This document shows positions 1 through 11,600 of a DNA stretch of 64,000 nt, piece after piece (positions within the stretch are counted from its first letter, which is position 1; every line of letters begins with the position of its first letter). The notes beneath the pieces are model-generated. The model searched no databases. It was not told the DNA's origin and worked only from the letters and a program-made list of their open reading frames with translations. This DNA is from Bactrocera neohumeralis (lineage: Eukaryota; Arthropoda; Insecta; Diptera; Tephritidae). The stretch covers positions 18,844,089-18,908,088 of the forward strand of contig NC_065922.1 of NCBI RefSeq assembly GCF_024586455.1, given 5' to 3'. The translations under genes and the position numbers were made by a program.

Positions 1-1499
1 CAGTAGGCCGATTATGTTGACCATAAGTTGAGCGAAGCGCACGAAACATATTCTTTACACAACGTGAATTTTCGTAAGAGAGTTGAAGGATTTGTAAACG
101 TTGTTTGGCGTAAAGTCTTTCCATGATAAAACAATACTTAACGCAGTTTGAATCTGTAAAAGTTGATTAAACACTTTATCGCTCTCCAAAATAACAAAAT
201 TTTTATAAAAGCTTTTAACGCAGTTTTTTTGTAAAAGTTTATGAAAATAACAATTTTATTTGTTTTAATTTTACATGATTCAAGTAGTCACGTTTACACT
301 GCTTTGGCATTCCAGTTAAGTCTGATATTTGAATTCGGAACCTTTTGGGTTTCAAGAATTCGAAACTTTGATGGCATAACCCTGACACTATTTTGATGGA
401 AAAAACTTATGTAGATGAAAATGTCAAAGTGAAATGTATCGAATTCACTCAAAACAAGTTTAAAGATATTTGAATTGTAGCTCAAGGAAAGCCTACATTG
501 TACTTACATTACATATATAGAATATTTTAATTCTGGTGAAAAAAATTCTTGGGCGCAATTTCCGGTATATTTTGAAGATAAATATTTTTTTATGTACAGT
601 AAATACATATATTTTTTTCATTTTCTATACTTCATTCAAACAAAATCTGTAATATCCAGATTATTCGCGTATTTCATAAGGTAATCGTCAGCAATTCTTC
701 ACGCGCCTTCTTAGCTTATGGCTCTGTGACTCCAATAATATTATTTTATTATTTTTGATATCGAATTTTAACAAGTAAATTGTCAGAATTCCTTTGATAT
801 TCCAACACATGAAATGGAAAATAACTGTGTGGCCAATATTTCGCGCTCCCCCTCCCCCGTCATTATGCATTAAAAAGGCCATTTGCAAACGCAGATTTCG
901 ATTTCGTTCGGTCTAATTGGCAGAAATATGAGTTGCCGCGACTCAACGAGTCATCAAATTAAGTGGCGCGGCGCAAAATTGCAATGAAGCAGGAAATACT
1001 CGCATACTCATACGCACACACCGACACACACACACACATGTGTGTAGATATGTATGAAAGCAAAAATTCGCATTTAAGTTTGTACATCGAGCCCTTTTTA
1101 ATTTATTTGACCGAGTCTAGTGTGCTTGTTGTCGTTGATTTTTGCTCTTTTGTTCTTACACTGCTCTATGTATGTTTGTATGTGTGTGTGTAGTTAATAA
1201 TTGTCGTTATGTATGTGTGCGTATTTATATTAATTTGTTTGTTTACTTGCCTTTTGCGTGAGTTTTGTTGATAAACAAAAGTTGCTGATCTTACAAGACG
1301 AATGAACTCGAATCGCCAGCGCTAGAGTCAGATTGGCTGTTATTCCTCTTTAACAATACGAATTTTAAATTAGGGTGGGCGAGAATGTTTGCGAGTGAAA
1401 TAAATACATTTTTGCCTGCAGTAAGATGAAAGGATGTATGAGTTTAAGAATAATAATTTTTGATTGAGGTACATTTCATGATCTTATTCTTCTTTATTG
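1..1499. other. Intergenic, no gene seen
   Basis: AT-rich. A (CA)n run at 1018-1038 and small TATG runs. No supported ORF. Confidence 0.6.
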
Positions 1500-2460
1500 G
1501 AAAAGACACCGACTACGCAGTTATAGCCGAATTAACAACAGCGCACCAGTCATTTCTTCTCCGTGAAATTCAAGGTACCAAGTGTAGTCAGATCCTTATC
1601 CATCTGAGCTCTCCAACGAAGTAGCGGTCTTCCTTTTCTTCGACTTCCACCGGCGGTTACTGAATCGAAAACCTTCAAAGCTGGAGTGTTCTCTTTCGTC
1701 CGATCAACTTGGTTTAGCCGCTGTTTCTTAATTTGCTGTACTAGGTCAATGTCGTCGTATATCTCGTATAACTCATCGTCCCATCGACTGCGGTACACGC
1801 CATTGCCATAAATCTGCTGCAAAACATTTCTCTCGAACACTCTTAAGGCCGACTCATCAGATGATGGCATTGTCTATGCCCTCCGCACCATGTAGCAGGA
1901 CGGGAATGATGAAGAACTTGTACAGTTTGGTCTTTATTCGTCGATAGAGGACTTTACTGTTCAATGGCCTACTCAGTCCGAAGTAGCACCTGTTGGCAGG
2001 AGTGATTCTGCGTTGGATTTCGAAGCTGGTATTGTTGATGCTGGTTCCAAGATAGACGAAATTATCTACGACTTCAAATTTAAGACTGTCGACAGTGACG
2101 TGCGCGCCGTGTCGCCAATGCGATGACTATTTATTTGATGATGTAAGATATTTCGTATTGTCCTCGTTCCCAACCAAACCCATACGATTCGATTTCTTTC
2201 GTACCTTCTCTATTTAGTTCTGCAGCAATAGATTGAAGAAGTCGCACAATAGGGAGTCTCCTTGTCTGTCCTGGCTGGGTATCGAACGGCTCGGAGAGGA
2301 CCTTCCCGATCCTGACGGAGTTTTTGTTGTTGCTCAACGTCTGCTTGCTATGGTCGTCATCAAAAGTGGGGTTTTTCATCCGAGGTTTTTGTTCGTTTTG
2401 CATTGGGAATGGTGCAATCTCGCTAGGCAAGTAGTATAGAGTTTTACACATTTATATAAA
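1500..2460 (-). mobile_element. RTE-like LINE fragment (reverse transcriptase C-terminus)
   Basis: On minus, 2125-1870 reads VDNFVYLGTSINN ... IQRRITPANRCYFGL ... KTKLYKFFIIPVLLHG, and 1870-1550 continues ESALRVFERNVLQQIYG ... GRPLLRWRAQMDKDL. This is the thumb/C-terminal part of RTE-type non-LTR reverse transcriptase. 2130-2451 holds an earlier RT piece (SEPFDT...RRLP). Frame breaks are present at 1870 and about 2130, so it is dead. The 3' end is near 1490 in an AATAAAGAAGAATAAG tail. Confidence 0.7.
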
Positions 2461-2464
2461 GCGA

Positions 2465-4495
2465 GCCGCTTGTTTCAAAATGGACGCCCGTTCGCAGCCC
2501 CCCTACTAGTGAACAGACATTGCAATTAGACTTCAGCGAACCCAAATATGTCGAAGTGGTTCCGCTGAAGCTTACTCTCTTTTGACCGTAACCCTAGGCT
2601 AACTACCGCAAGAGTAGGAATTGGATATAGCCGAGCGACTGTAACTGGTTAGCCAGAAGCATGACTTTACCCCACTTTATAACAAAAAAAATCAGATTTT
2701 CTAAAGTAAAAAAATCAAAAAAGAATTACAGCATTTTGTCCAACAGAAATTCATAATTTTTCTGTTTTTTTAATTATTTTAACTTTTACTTCAAATAAAG
2801 AACAACCCTAATACTCACTATAATGAGTTTTTTTTCAATTTCTTCAACACACTTGTCTTTACACACGCGTTGTTTTCATATTTGCATTTGTTTGCTGTAG
2901 TTTTTGTAGCGAGCTAAGCTATTCTCTTGGTTTGCTGTTGTGCCAATTCGCATATTAAAATTATGTCGCCAACTTGTTGACATGCAAATGCAAAATATTT
3001 CTTCACTTGTGCGCTTTTGTGCGAAGCTCAAGTGCCGGACTCTGCATGCCACTGCATAGTTGAGTATTAAGTGGTTGTATGTGTGTGTGGCTGGGGTTAT
3101 CTACTCGCTGTAAAAACATATGTATGTCTGTGTGTGTATCTCTAATGAGTTTTAATTGCAGAGAACAGCAAGAGTTTCTATACAGCAACTACAATAACAA
3201 TAATAATTTACAATGAACTTTAAAGTTGTCTCACGAACAACTTTCAATAACAGTTTGAGCACCACTGCAATGTGTAATATGAGACAAGTGGACAAGAATG
3301 CTTGTGTGTGCTTTATTGCACATGTCCAATAGTTGCAATACTTGTAATAAATAATTTTTTAACCGTGAATGCATGCATTTCTAACGAATTGTGCTTGGCA
3401 AAGTAAATTCTGAAATTCTTTGTTTTGTTTCGCTTTGTCACCGCTTTGCACACAAACATGTCTTAAATATTTGCTCAGCGAAGTTGTTTGGTTTTGTTTT
3501 TGCCTTTAAGCCGTAAAGGTGTAGATTGGTGGAAAAATATACATGAACATTTTTGTTGTAGTATTTTATGTAACAAAGTTGCATACGAATAATTGTTTGT
3601 AAGAAACACGACGGCAATCAAATCTGCAGCTGCATGGCGAGTTCACATTCTTGACTTGGATTTGGATTGGAAATGAAATGACTGGTAAGCTTGACTATGG
3701 CCCCAAAACTTGAGTGTCGAAATCGGAAAAATGTTGAGGGTTAAAAATATGGAGTGGAAAGGTTTTCAATACTAAAGTTTTTTATTCCACTAAGGAGAGT
3801 ATTATAGACTTCACATAACGGTTGTTTGTAAGTCCTAAAACTAAAAAGCTAGTTATATATACCAAATGTAAAGTATATGGCCCCAAAAAGTTTAACCAAG
3901 AAAGCTACTTGAGTCTCAAAAACGGTAAAATGTCACAGGGAGTTAAATGTTGAAAATAAAATGACTGATTGGAGTGGCTTTCAAGCGGTTTTCAAGCCGC
4001 TTACTAAAGTTTTTTATTCAAGTATCGAAATATGGATAGGTTCTAACAGCGTACTAGATGAGCTTTTGAGCTCCTCACAAAACATTGAAAATGGGGATTC
4101 GCCCACTTATGACCAAGACTACGAACTACTAGACCGACATTCGGTATATTATTTTCTTAAATGGTGACATGTACGAAATATGAAATCGGTTTCGCCTTCT
4201 TCCAATATAACAATATTTTGAATTCCATCTGATGCCTTTTCTGTATAATACGAGTACATATGTACATTAGGAACCAATATGATAGCGGAATAAAACTTTA
4301 CAAAAATACGGTATTTGAAAAATATGTAAATGACGTATAATGAAATCTCGATTATCACTTTATCATGCGAGAGTATAAAATGTTCGGTGACACGATCTTA
4401 GCCCTTCTGGGATTCTGTGGCAAGACTACGCCGACGACAATATTATAATGGTAATATGCAAGTTCGTGAATACTCCCTGCGATATCGTCCAAAGG
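2465..4495. other. Intergenic, no gene seen
   Basis: Unique-looking AT-rich DNA. Two similar stretches near 3695 and 3880 (TATGGCCCCAAAA followed by CTTGAGT) suggest a ~190-bp old duplication. Confidence 0.5.
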
Positions 4496-4499
4496 GACT

Positions 4500-4562
4500 T
4501 GGGTTAGGTTAATCTGGTAGGCCAATAAGCCACGGTCTATGCTAGTTTTGGACCTATCTATC
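4500..4562. repeat. LINE 3'-end-like motif
   Basis: GGTAGGCCAATAAGCCACGG and the following TAGTTTTGG match 6400-6440 (CTAGTAGGCCAATAAGCAGC ... CAGTTTTGG), the 3' end of the minus-strand LINE there. It is likely the terminal scrap of another copy. Confidence 0.5.
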
Positions 4563-4639
4563 TCTATGTCAACTATAGCAATAAAAAGAGAAAGTCAAAA
4601 GTTTAACAATATGGCAGCAGCGGTGCCAAATCTCACTCA

Positions 4640-5010
4640 AAGGACAGACTAATATCCATGGAGACCTGGATTTCTACCTAACCCAACTACTAAGTGGACA
4701 TGGTTACTTTAGAAGGTACCTGTACAGACTCCAGCATGACATTAGTCCGAACTGTCCGACATGTTCAGAGTGCTTTGAAGGCTCTGATCAGGTATTCGTT
4801 TATTGCACTCGCTTTTTAAGTACAAGGGAAAAACTTAAAGCAACACTCGGTGGTAGTTTTAAGGTGGAAAATTTGACGACACTCGTGAGTTAGTCCACTG
4901 AGAACTGAAAAGCTGTCAGCGGAGCGGCAGCCTTAATCATGACAAACCTGAGACATATGTATAGAGTAGTATAGGCGTATGTCAGTCCATGCCATAGAGG
5001 AGACTTCAAT
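4640..5010 (+). mobile_element. R1/LOA-like LINE fragment (C-terminal zinc-knuckle region)
   Basis: The plus frame from 4658 reads HGDLDFYLTQLLSGHGYFRR ... NCPTCSECFEGSDQVFVYC, the conserved C-terminal region after the RT of R1/LOA-type elements, with two Cys kept and the usual His replaced. Only this tail is left. Confidence 0.6.
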
Positions 5011-5014
5011 GTCT

Positions 5015-6370
5015 TATCACTCCCACGAAGTAATACTTAATCAGGTGTTACCGTGGGAGAGACAGGTATACGCCATGCAAAGTTCGTAAGAGGTTACAAT
5101 CTAACAAGGTATAAACCCTGGGCATTGCAGGTTCAAGAAGCACCTATATAGCCTCTTTTCCTAACTGTATGTCAACTCCTAAGCACCCGATTCTAGATTC
5201 ATAGCAGCATATGGACGCACGATCAAAGCTCTTGGGTCTATACTTGTATATTCAAGAAGTATTTTTAGATAAATTTATTTACATTTTTTTTGTTGCTTTG
5301 TTTTATCGTATTATACGAAAAACTAATTTTGAACAACGAAACCAGCTATTTACCTGCAATACACAAATCATTGACGAACATGATTGCAACGCTCACGATT
5401 ACTTGTTGCTTTTATTGATATCCGCTAGCCACACTCGCCGCTCTCTACACCCGAAGGCCAACGAAAGCGGAGCAAAATAAATGATCTTGCCAAATAAACA
5501 CACGATACGGTTCCAAATCGAAACGCAAAACACACCTCAGCGCTGCTGGAAATCCAGCGGCGGGTAGCGCAACTTCCCATCACCGTTGTCGAATTGAACA
5601 AAGGCAGAGGTTATGTAAAATTTCAATACTTTGCATATTTGCAATACAATGACAATGAAAATGATCAATAAAACCGAAAAAAACGATTGCACTCGCTGCC
5701 TTTCACCGCTTAGTCGTTGCATCTCTTTGAATTCGGCTGAGGGCGCGCAGGGATTTTGAGCAATGAAAGCTTTACAAATTTCTCATTGATTGTTACACAA
5801 GCCGAGCTTCGCTGCAATTTAAATGCATTTTTTTATTTGAATCGAAAGCCATTTTTTATGTGTGATCTGGTGTGATAAAAGATTTTAAATATCAATGAAG
5901 AAATATTGGAATTACTTCGTTACTTAAGAAAGCTCTTAGCCAGCTGCTGGTTACGATAGCAGTGACTGGCGGACATACATATGTCTGTACATATTTCATA
6001 TTTGTATATACATACATATATACAAGTATCAGTGTGGAAATCGGCGTGGCTTGCGGTTTAAGTGCAGCTTAACTTACTTTTTCAAGTGCCTTTTAAAAAA
6101 AACTTATGAATTAATGTGGTTTAAAAAGTAATAATATTTTTTTGTTGTTGTTAGTTATTACAATTTAAAAAAAACTAGCTTTTTTGTTCTTCAAATTAGT
6201 ATTTTGATGATTTTTAAACCTAATCTGTAGATATTAAATATTTAAGGCTTCTGCACAGTGGTGCGGAGTTGATCAAAATTTCAAAAATAAAAATTATAAA
6301 TTGTTCTCTCATTTAAATAAAATAATTTATTTAACACATTTTTTGAAAATATATAGTTTTTTGTTTTAAG
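5015..6370. other. Intergenic, no gene seen
   Basis: An open frame at 5211-5480 lacks coding character. No splice or promoter evidence. Confidence 0.5.
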
Positions 6371-6374
6371 TTTT

Positions 6375-7530
6375 TCACCACTAAGTTAGGTTAGATTAAG
6401 TTAGTCTAGTAGGCCAATAAGCAGCGCTTAGATCAGTTTTGGTCTTTTGTTATACCAGATGGAGTTTAGTTACTAGATCCAAGAGGAGTAGTCATCCTTT
6501 AGGATGCCTGCGTTTGACGCTAATTTTAACACACTCTGCGGCCTCACTATCGAAACCTCCTCCAGTGTATCATACCGTGGACACCCCAGATGCTTACAGC
6601 ATAGTCTTGCCAATGCAGGAGAAGTGCACAAGAGATGCTCCATTGTTTCCCTGGTGCCCTGCTTTAGACATTTCTTGCAGTCTTATCGATTTGTCAGCGT
6701 GTGTCGTCACCAGATAGTGAGCAGTTAGTATTCCCATCATTTTTCTACATTGATTTTTTGATTGCTGCTTGGCTGCCTATTGCAGATCCTACCTCTGGAA
6801 TTGCCTACAGGTGCATTAGAGGCAAGCTCCGCGGCTTTCGCAATAGCAAAGACTTCAGCTTAAAAGACTGTCTATAGGTGGCAGGCTTAGTACCAGTTCA
6901 AGAACCGTCGTTGAAGATGTTCTTAAAGTTCCCGTTATGCACAGCGCAGCGAGCCTCTGAAACCTTTCCATTCGCTTCCGGTAGATGTATTTCCGTAAGC
7001 CTATACACCATACAACTGCATCGTAGAGCAGAATTGGTCTAAGAATAGCTGTGTAACACTAGTGCATGAGAGAGGGAGAGAGCCCCAGGTTGTGCCGATC
7101 ATATGCCTACACGCATATAAAGCATTGCTAGCTTTTCTCAATCTTGCTTCCATGTTGTGCTTCCACAGCAGTTTACTGTCCAAGACTACCCCAAGGTACT
7201 TGGTGCGGTCTTTGAGAGAAAGTTGTGTTCCATTTATCGAAGGGAGCGTCCATATAGGAATTTCGTGCTTTCTTGTGAACACAAGCAGATCCGTTTTCTC
7301 CGGGTTCAACACCTGACCCGCTTGCGATGCGCAGTTCTGTACTGACGGTGGTGGTCATAATACTGCTAATGGTCTGTAGAAACCTACCCGTTATTAAGAT
7401 GACAATGTCGTCCTCATATGTCACTATCTTAAGGGCTTTGCCTTCCAAGTTCTTTAGCAGTTTATTCACCACTAATATCCACAGAAGCAGAGATAGCACC
7501 AAACCTCCTTGCGGTGATCATCACTAATCC
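6375..7530 (-). mobile_element. Jockey/LOA-like LINE 3' half
   Basis: On minus, from 7525: SPQGGLVLSLLLWILVVN, then YEDDIVIL (RT active site, normally YADD), NPEKTDLLVFTRKHEIP, LKDRTKYLGVVLDSKLLWK and LRKASNALYACRHMIGTTWG. RNase H/C-terminal scraps run on to about 6375, including ERFQRLAALCITGTLR. Several frameshifts. It has an inverted relative at 44112-45285. Confidence 0.72.
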
Positions 7531-7864
7531 TTGAAGAATCAAAGGTTTCTTTAATAGATAATCTAGTGGTTGATCGCAACTTTTTTTCAACCCTGAAGAG
7601 CTTATATTAAATTTGCCACGGAGTTTGTAACACACAGAAGGAGCTAGACCTTAGAATTTATTTTTCGAAAAAGATTTACCGTAACTAAAATTCTTTAACT
7701 TAAGCATCACTACAGCAACCGAATGTAACTTAACACCTACCTATAAACTTATTCTGTTATAATCTAAAAATGTATTCACCATAACCTCATTTTTCCAAAA
7801 AATGTACATAACTCTTTACAAACACTCGAACACACACTTTATTTTTAGCGTTTTTCGTTTTTCA

Positions 7865-7881
7865 CTCTTTTCAGTTTCAAT
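7865..7881 (+). promoter_or_regulatory. Splice acceptor just upstream of RhoGAP15B start codon
   Basis: CACTCTTTTCAG ends at 7874 and is followed by TTTCAAT and the ATG at 7882. This implies one or more untranslated 5' exons further left. I could not place their promoter; 7531-7864 has no clear TATA box. Confidence 0.5.
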
Positions 7882-8663
7882 ATGGAACAGGAGGACTCTT
7901 GCCGACCCGTACCCGCGCCGCGTCGCCTCTACCCCGAGCTGCGCAAAACCGACTATGAAAACGTCACCGTCGAGTTGATTAATAAAAATCTCAACATCAA
8001 TTCGGAAAACATACACACAGTCACAAATTGCACCGAAAAAGTGCCAAATAATAAAATCTTCTTCGGCACGCACTCGGATCAAGAAGATGCCGGCAGCGTC
8101 GGCACACGCAAGTCCATACTAACAGAAACAAATGACTTGTATGGACCCAATGCAAATGAGGAGGTCACGGCCGCACCCATCTATGCCACACCTACACCGG
8201 CGCCGCGGCCACGTAAACCCCAAAACACGGACTTCGAGAACGCCAACAGCATCTACGAGAATACAGCTTTACGCAGCCCCTCGCCAAAAACGCCGTCACT
8301 CTATCCACAACTGCCGCGCGCCACCGGCGCCATCAGCAAGGAAACTTCACCCAATACATCGACAGCATCATCGCCATCGAACAATCGCTCGGCGATGCGT
8401 AAAGCGCCCGATTTGCCGCCGAAGACTTACCTCAGCGTAGAACGGGAGCGCGCCAATCGCGCACAGCGCTATTCCATCGGCAGCGAAGTGTCCACCACGA
8501 GCAGTTACAATGTGACCATGGATGGTGGCGGCAGCGCTTTTGGTGAGCGCTCATTCAGCGGCAGCTACAAACAGAAATCGGCCTCCAATGCAACGCTGAA
8601 TTCATCCTTGGACGGTTCGAATGAGAGCGGCGATAATGCGAAATTCAAATCACCTTCACCCGG
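7882..8663 (+). CDS. RhoGAP15B: RhoGAP15B coding exon 1 (disordered N-terminus)
   Basis: Codes residues 1-260 plus two bases of codon 261. It is rich in Pro, Ser, Asn and Tyr, with PxxPR-type SH3 ligands (PVPAPRR and PAPRPRK) and several tyrosines in short acidic or Asn contexts (DYENV, IYENT). No folded domain is visible. It ends at a strong donor, GTATGTAAG, starting at 8664. The reading frame stays open past this donor to a stop at 8961, which is entered separately. GC-rich third positions contrast with the AT-rich flanks and support coding. Confidence 0.85.
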
Positions 8664-11600
8664 GTATGTAAGCGACGTAGGTGGCAAATGCAATCTGAAC
8701 CGTTATGTGTCGCACAATGCTAGTGATATTAGCGCACACGATGATGATTACGATGTTGACGATGACGTTGAGGTTGATATTGCATTTGATAGCGACGATA
8801 GTGGCCGCAACAACAACACCAACAGCAACCAATTGAACAATCAATTCACTGGCATTGCCGCTGGCAACCAAACGACAAACGACAAAAGCGCATTCACTGC
8901 ACTCACCAATGCCCCTGACACCAACGCAATTGCGTGCAATCAAACTAAAGTCAACAAGTAATGCTTATCACTTTATGAACCGTTACACGCATTTTCGAAA
9001 TATTTGTAGTGTTCATTTAAATGGTTTTTAGTTTATTTTGCATGCTTATTGGCGCTAACATTCCTCGAAACGGTATTTTGGCAATTAACTGGTGTTTGTA
9101 TATAATTTTTGCACTGCCTGCTGATATACTTACATATAAACATATAGTTGGGTATAATTTAACGCACATAACTGTACTTCTAATAAGTTTATTATTGGTT
9201 TAATGCACAGTAACATTTTTAACAAACATATTTCCACCAAATTTTTTAAGAATTTGATATTTGTTTAGCGTGTTCGAAGGAGTAGCAGACAAGGAACTAA
9301 GTTCAGGCACGAAATATACAAAACAGGATTTAAATTTTATTATTTTTTATTCAACACAGTTTCCTTCAAAGGTGATGCACAGATTACAGTGACCCTTTAA
9401 CCCTTCGATACCATTTTTGTAGTACGATTTGTCCATTGCTTGAAAATGGGCCTCAGTTTCGGTGATCACCTCTTCATTCGACCAAAATGGTCACTGAGGG
9501 CCGGTTTGGGAGAATACGGTGAATGCGAAAGCACTTTGAAACCCGATTCATATAATTTTGTCATCGTTTTCACTGAATTTTTACAGGGTGCACAGAGCTT
9601 CCTCAGATCCAAATATTGTGGATTTTTCTGATGTTTTCGTTTCTTCTCTCGACTCTTCATTAAACCAAGTTTTTGCTTCAATTTCTCCCACCAAAAAGCA
9701 ACATTTTATCAACTCGCAAAATTCCTTTTTATCCCTTTTTTTCACAATAACAAAAGTTGTTTCACTCAAATAGATATAATTCACATACTAATGATCTGTC
9801 AGCTCTCTAATGGACTGGGTCTCATTTGGTTTTATCAAAATTAAAATGTTTCACAAAAAATATCTAACTAAGTTTTATGTTGCCCTTCTTCATTTTCCTT
9901 TCAATAACTTTAAGGTTTTGAGGGGTTAAAAGTAGATTAATGACAGAGGTATTCTTATAATTCCTTTCTGACAAAAGCTGCGAATACGGTTTCTAAGCCC
10001 CTTTCCGCCTTTACGAAGAGACGTAAGACCACAGTTGTGCCTTTTCGGAGTTAATAATTGTACAAGTATAACTACTTTAATAGGCCTGAGTCGATTTAAA
10101 AAATTTATTGAACCAATCGTTACAATTCTTTTAAAACTTTCAAAATAGGCACCTTCTGCTTCGATGCAGCGCTGCTACGGATATTTCCACGCATTGAAGG
10201 TGTTACGGAAGGCATTCTTCGGAATAGCCTTAAAAACCGAGATGCATGTTGCTTGGATCCCCTCTATCGTCTCAAAATGCTTGCCTTTCATCGCTTTTTT
10301 CAAGCAAGAAAACAAAAAAAGTACGGGGTGGCTATATCTGGGCTGTAGGGCGGCTACGGAAGCATTGGGATGCCGACCTTGGTTAGGAACAAGGAGGAAC
10401 AAATTCATGGTGGACGATGCGTTTGATGTCAAAAAAAAGACAATGAGCATCGTTTTTACTTTGGATTTGCTCATTCTTTCCTTTTTTTGGGCGAGGAGAC
10501 GCAAAAAGGCCTGGTGCCACCGAAACACACCACTTTTTGCTAAAGCAACATCTGGGTAAACCTGCTTGATCATATTAAACGTTTCTTTCACAGATTTACT
10601 GAGCTTTACATAGAATTTAATCACGTACCTTCTCTGTAACGAACGCTGCATTTTCGGCTTGCACCACTTACAGAAAAAAATCGCGTGAAAATGTTTGTCC
10701 TGACTCTCCACGTGCTCGGAGATAACTGACCACTCGTTCGTTAGCTAGAAACGCCCTCTACCGAATCCAGTCAGTGCGCGCACAATCCGAATTATAGTCG
10801 CGGCGGAAGAAAATCAGCCCTATTACTTTCCGGACGAACTTGTAACTTCATTTCTGCTTTCATCTTATTTGTTAATTTGCGATTACATGAAGCAACGGAT
10901 AATTTCGGGCGATTCTCTTTGCTGTCGCCCATTACCTTCACACGAGCATTTTTTCTGCTCGAGTTTTTTTTTCTCATTCTCTTTCACTTTACTTTAACCC
11001 ATTGTCTACTCTTTACCTTAACCCATTGTCGTTTCTTTTCCCTTATAGGTATTTGGCCCACTCTATCACATATATTAACCAGCTCTGTCAATTAAGAAAT
11101 ACAATTTATTAAAACAAAGATATATCACCCTTTTTACTATCGTCTGAATCAATTTGTATGGCTTCCTCCATACATTTCACAATATCTTTAATTAATTCGA
11201 TTTTTTCATCATACTCCATTTTCTAAAATATTTATATTACATTATTTATATTTGTATACATATTTGCAAATTACTTACCAAAAGATGAAATTAAATTTTT
11301 TAAATATATTCAAAATATTAATTTCAAAAAAATATACGCAAATGCAACTATGTACTTTACGAAAGAAAGAATTTAACACGAATGCTCTAAAAACGTCGCA
11401 GCGAACTGCTACGAATAAGAACACAAAAGTTGCTGAACACTGGAAACTCGGAGCGCGCCCTCGTTCGTTAGCTAGAAACGCCCCCTCGAATCCAGTCAGT
11501 GCGCGCACGATCCGAAGTATAGTCGCGGCGGAAGAAAATCAGCCCCTACGGACCCTGTATCTACCCTGTATCTCCTTCATTTCTGAATATCTCAACTTTA

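Larger units (their letters stand above)
10733..11545 (-). mobile_element. Element with ~88-bp direct terminal repeats (TRIM-like)
   Basis: 10733-10820 and 11460-11545 are near-identical direct repeats (few substitutions and a 2-3 nt indel), sharing GAATCCAGTCAGTGCGCGCA and GTCGCGGCGGAAGAAAATCA. The 640-bp body holds the small spliced ORF. Direct repeats around a short non-coding-like body fit a terminal-repeat retrotransposon in miniature, or a duplicated promoter segment. No target-site duplication was verified. Confidence 0.35.

Noticed and set aside
1018..1040. Possible CRISPR-like or array signal
   Set aside because: It is a plain CA microsatellite; no spacer structure, and CRISPR is not expected in an insect genome.
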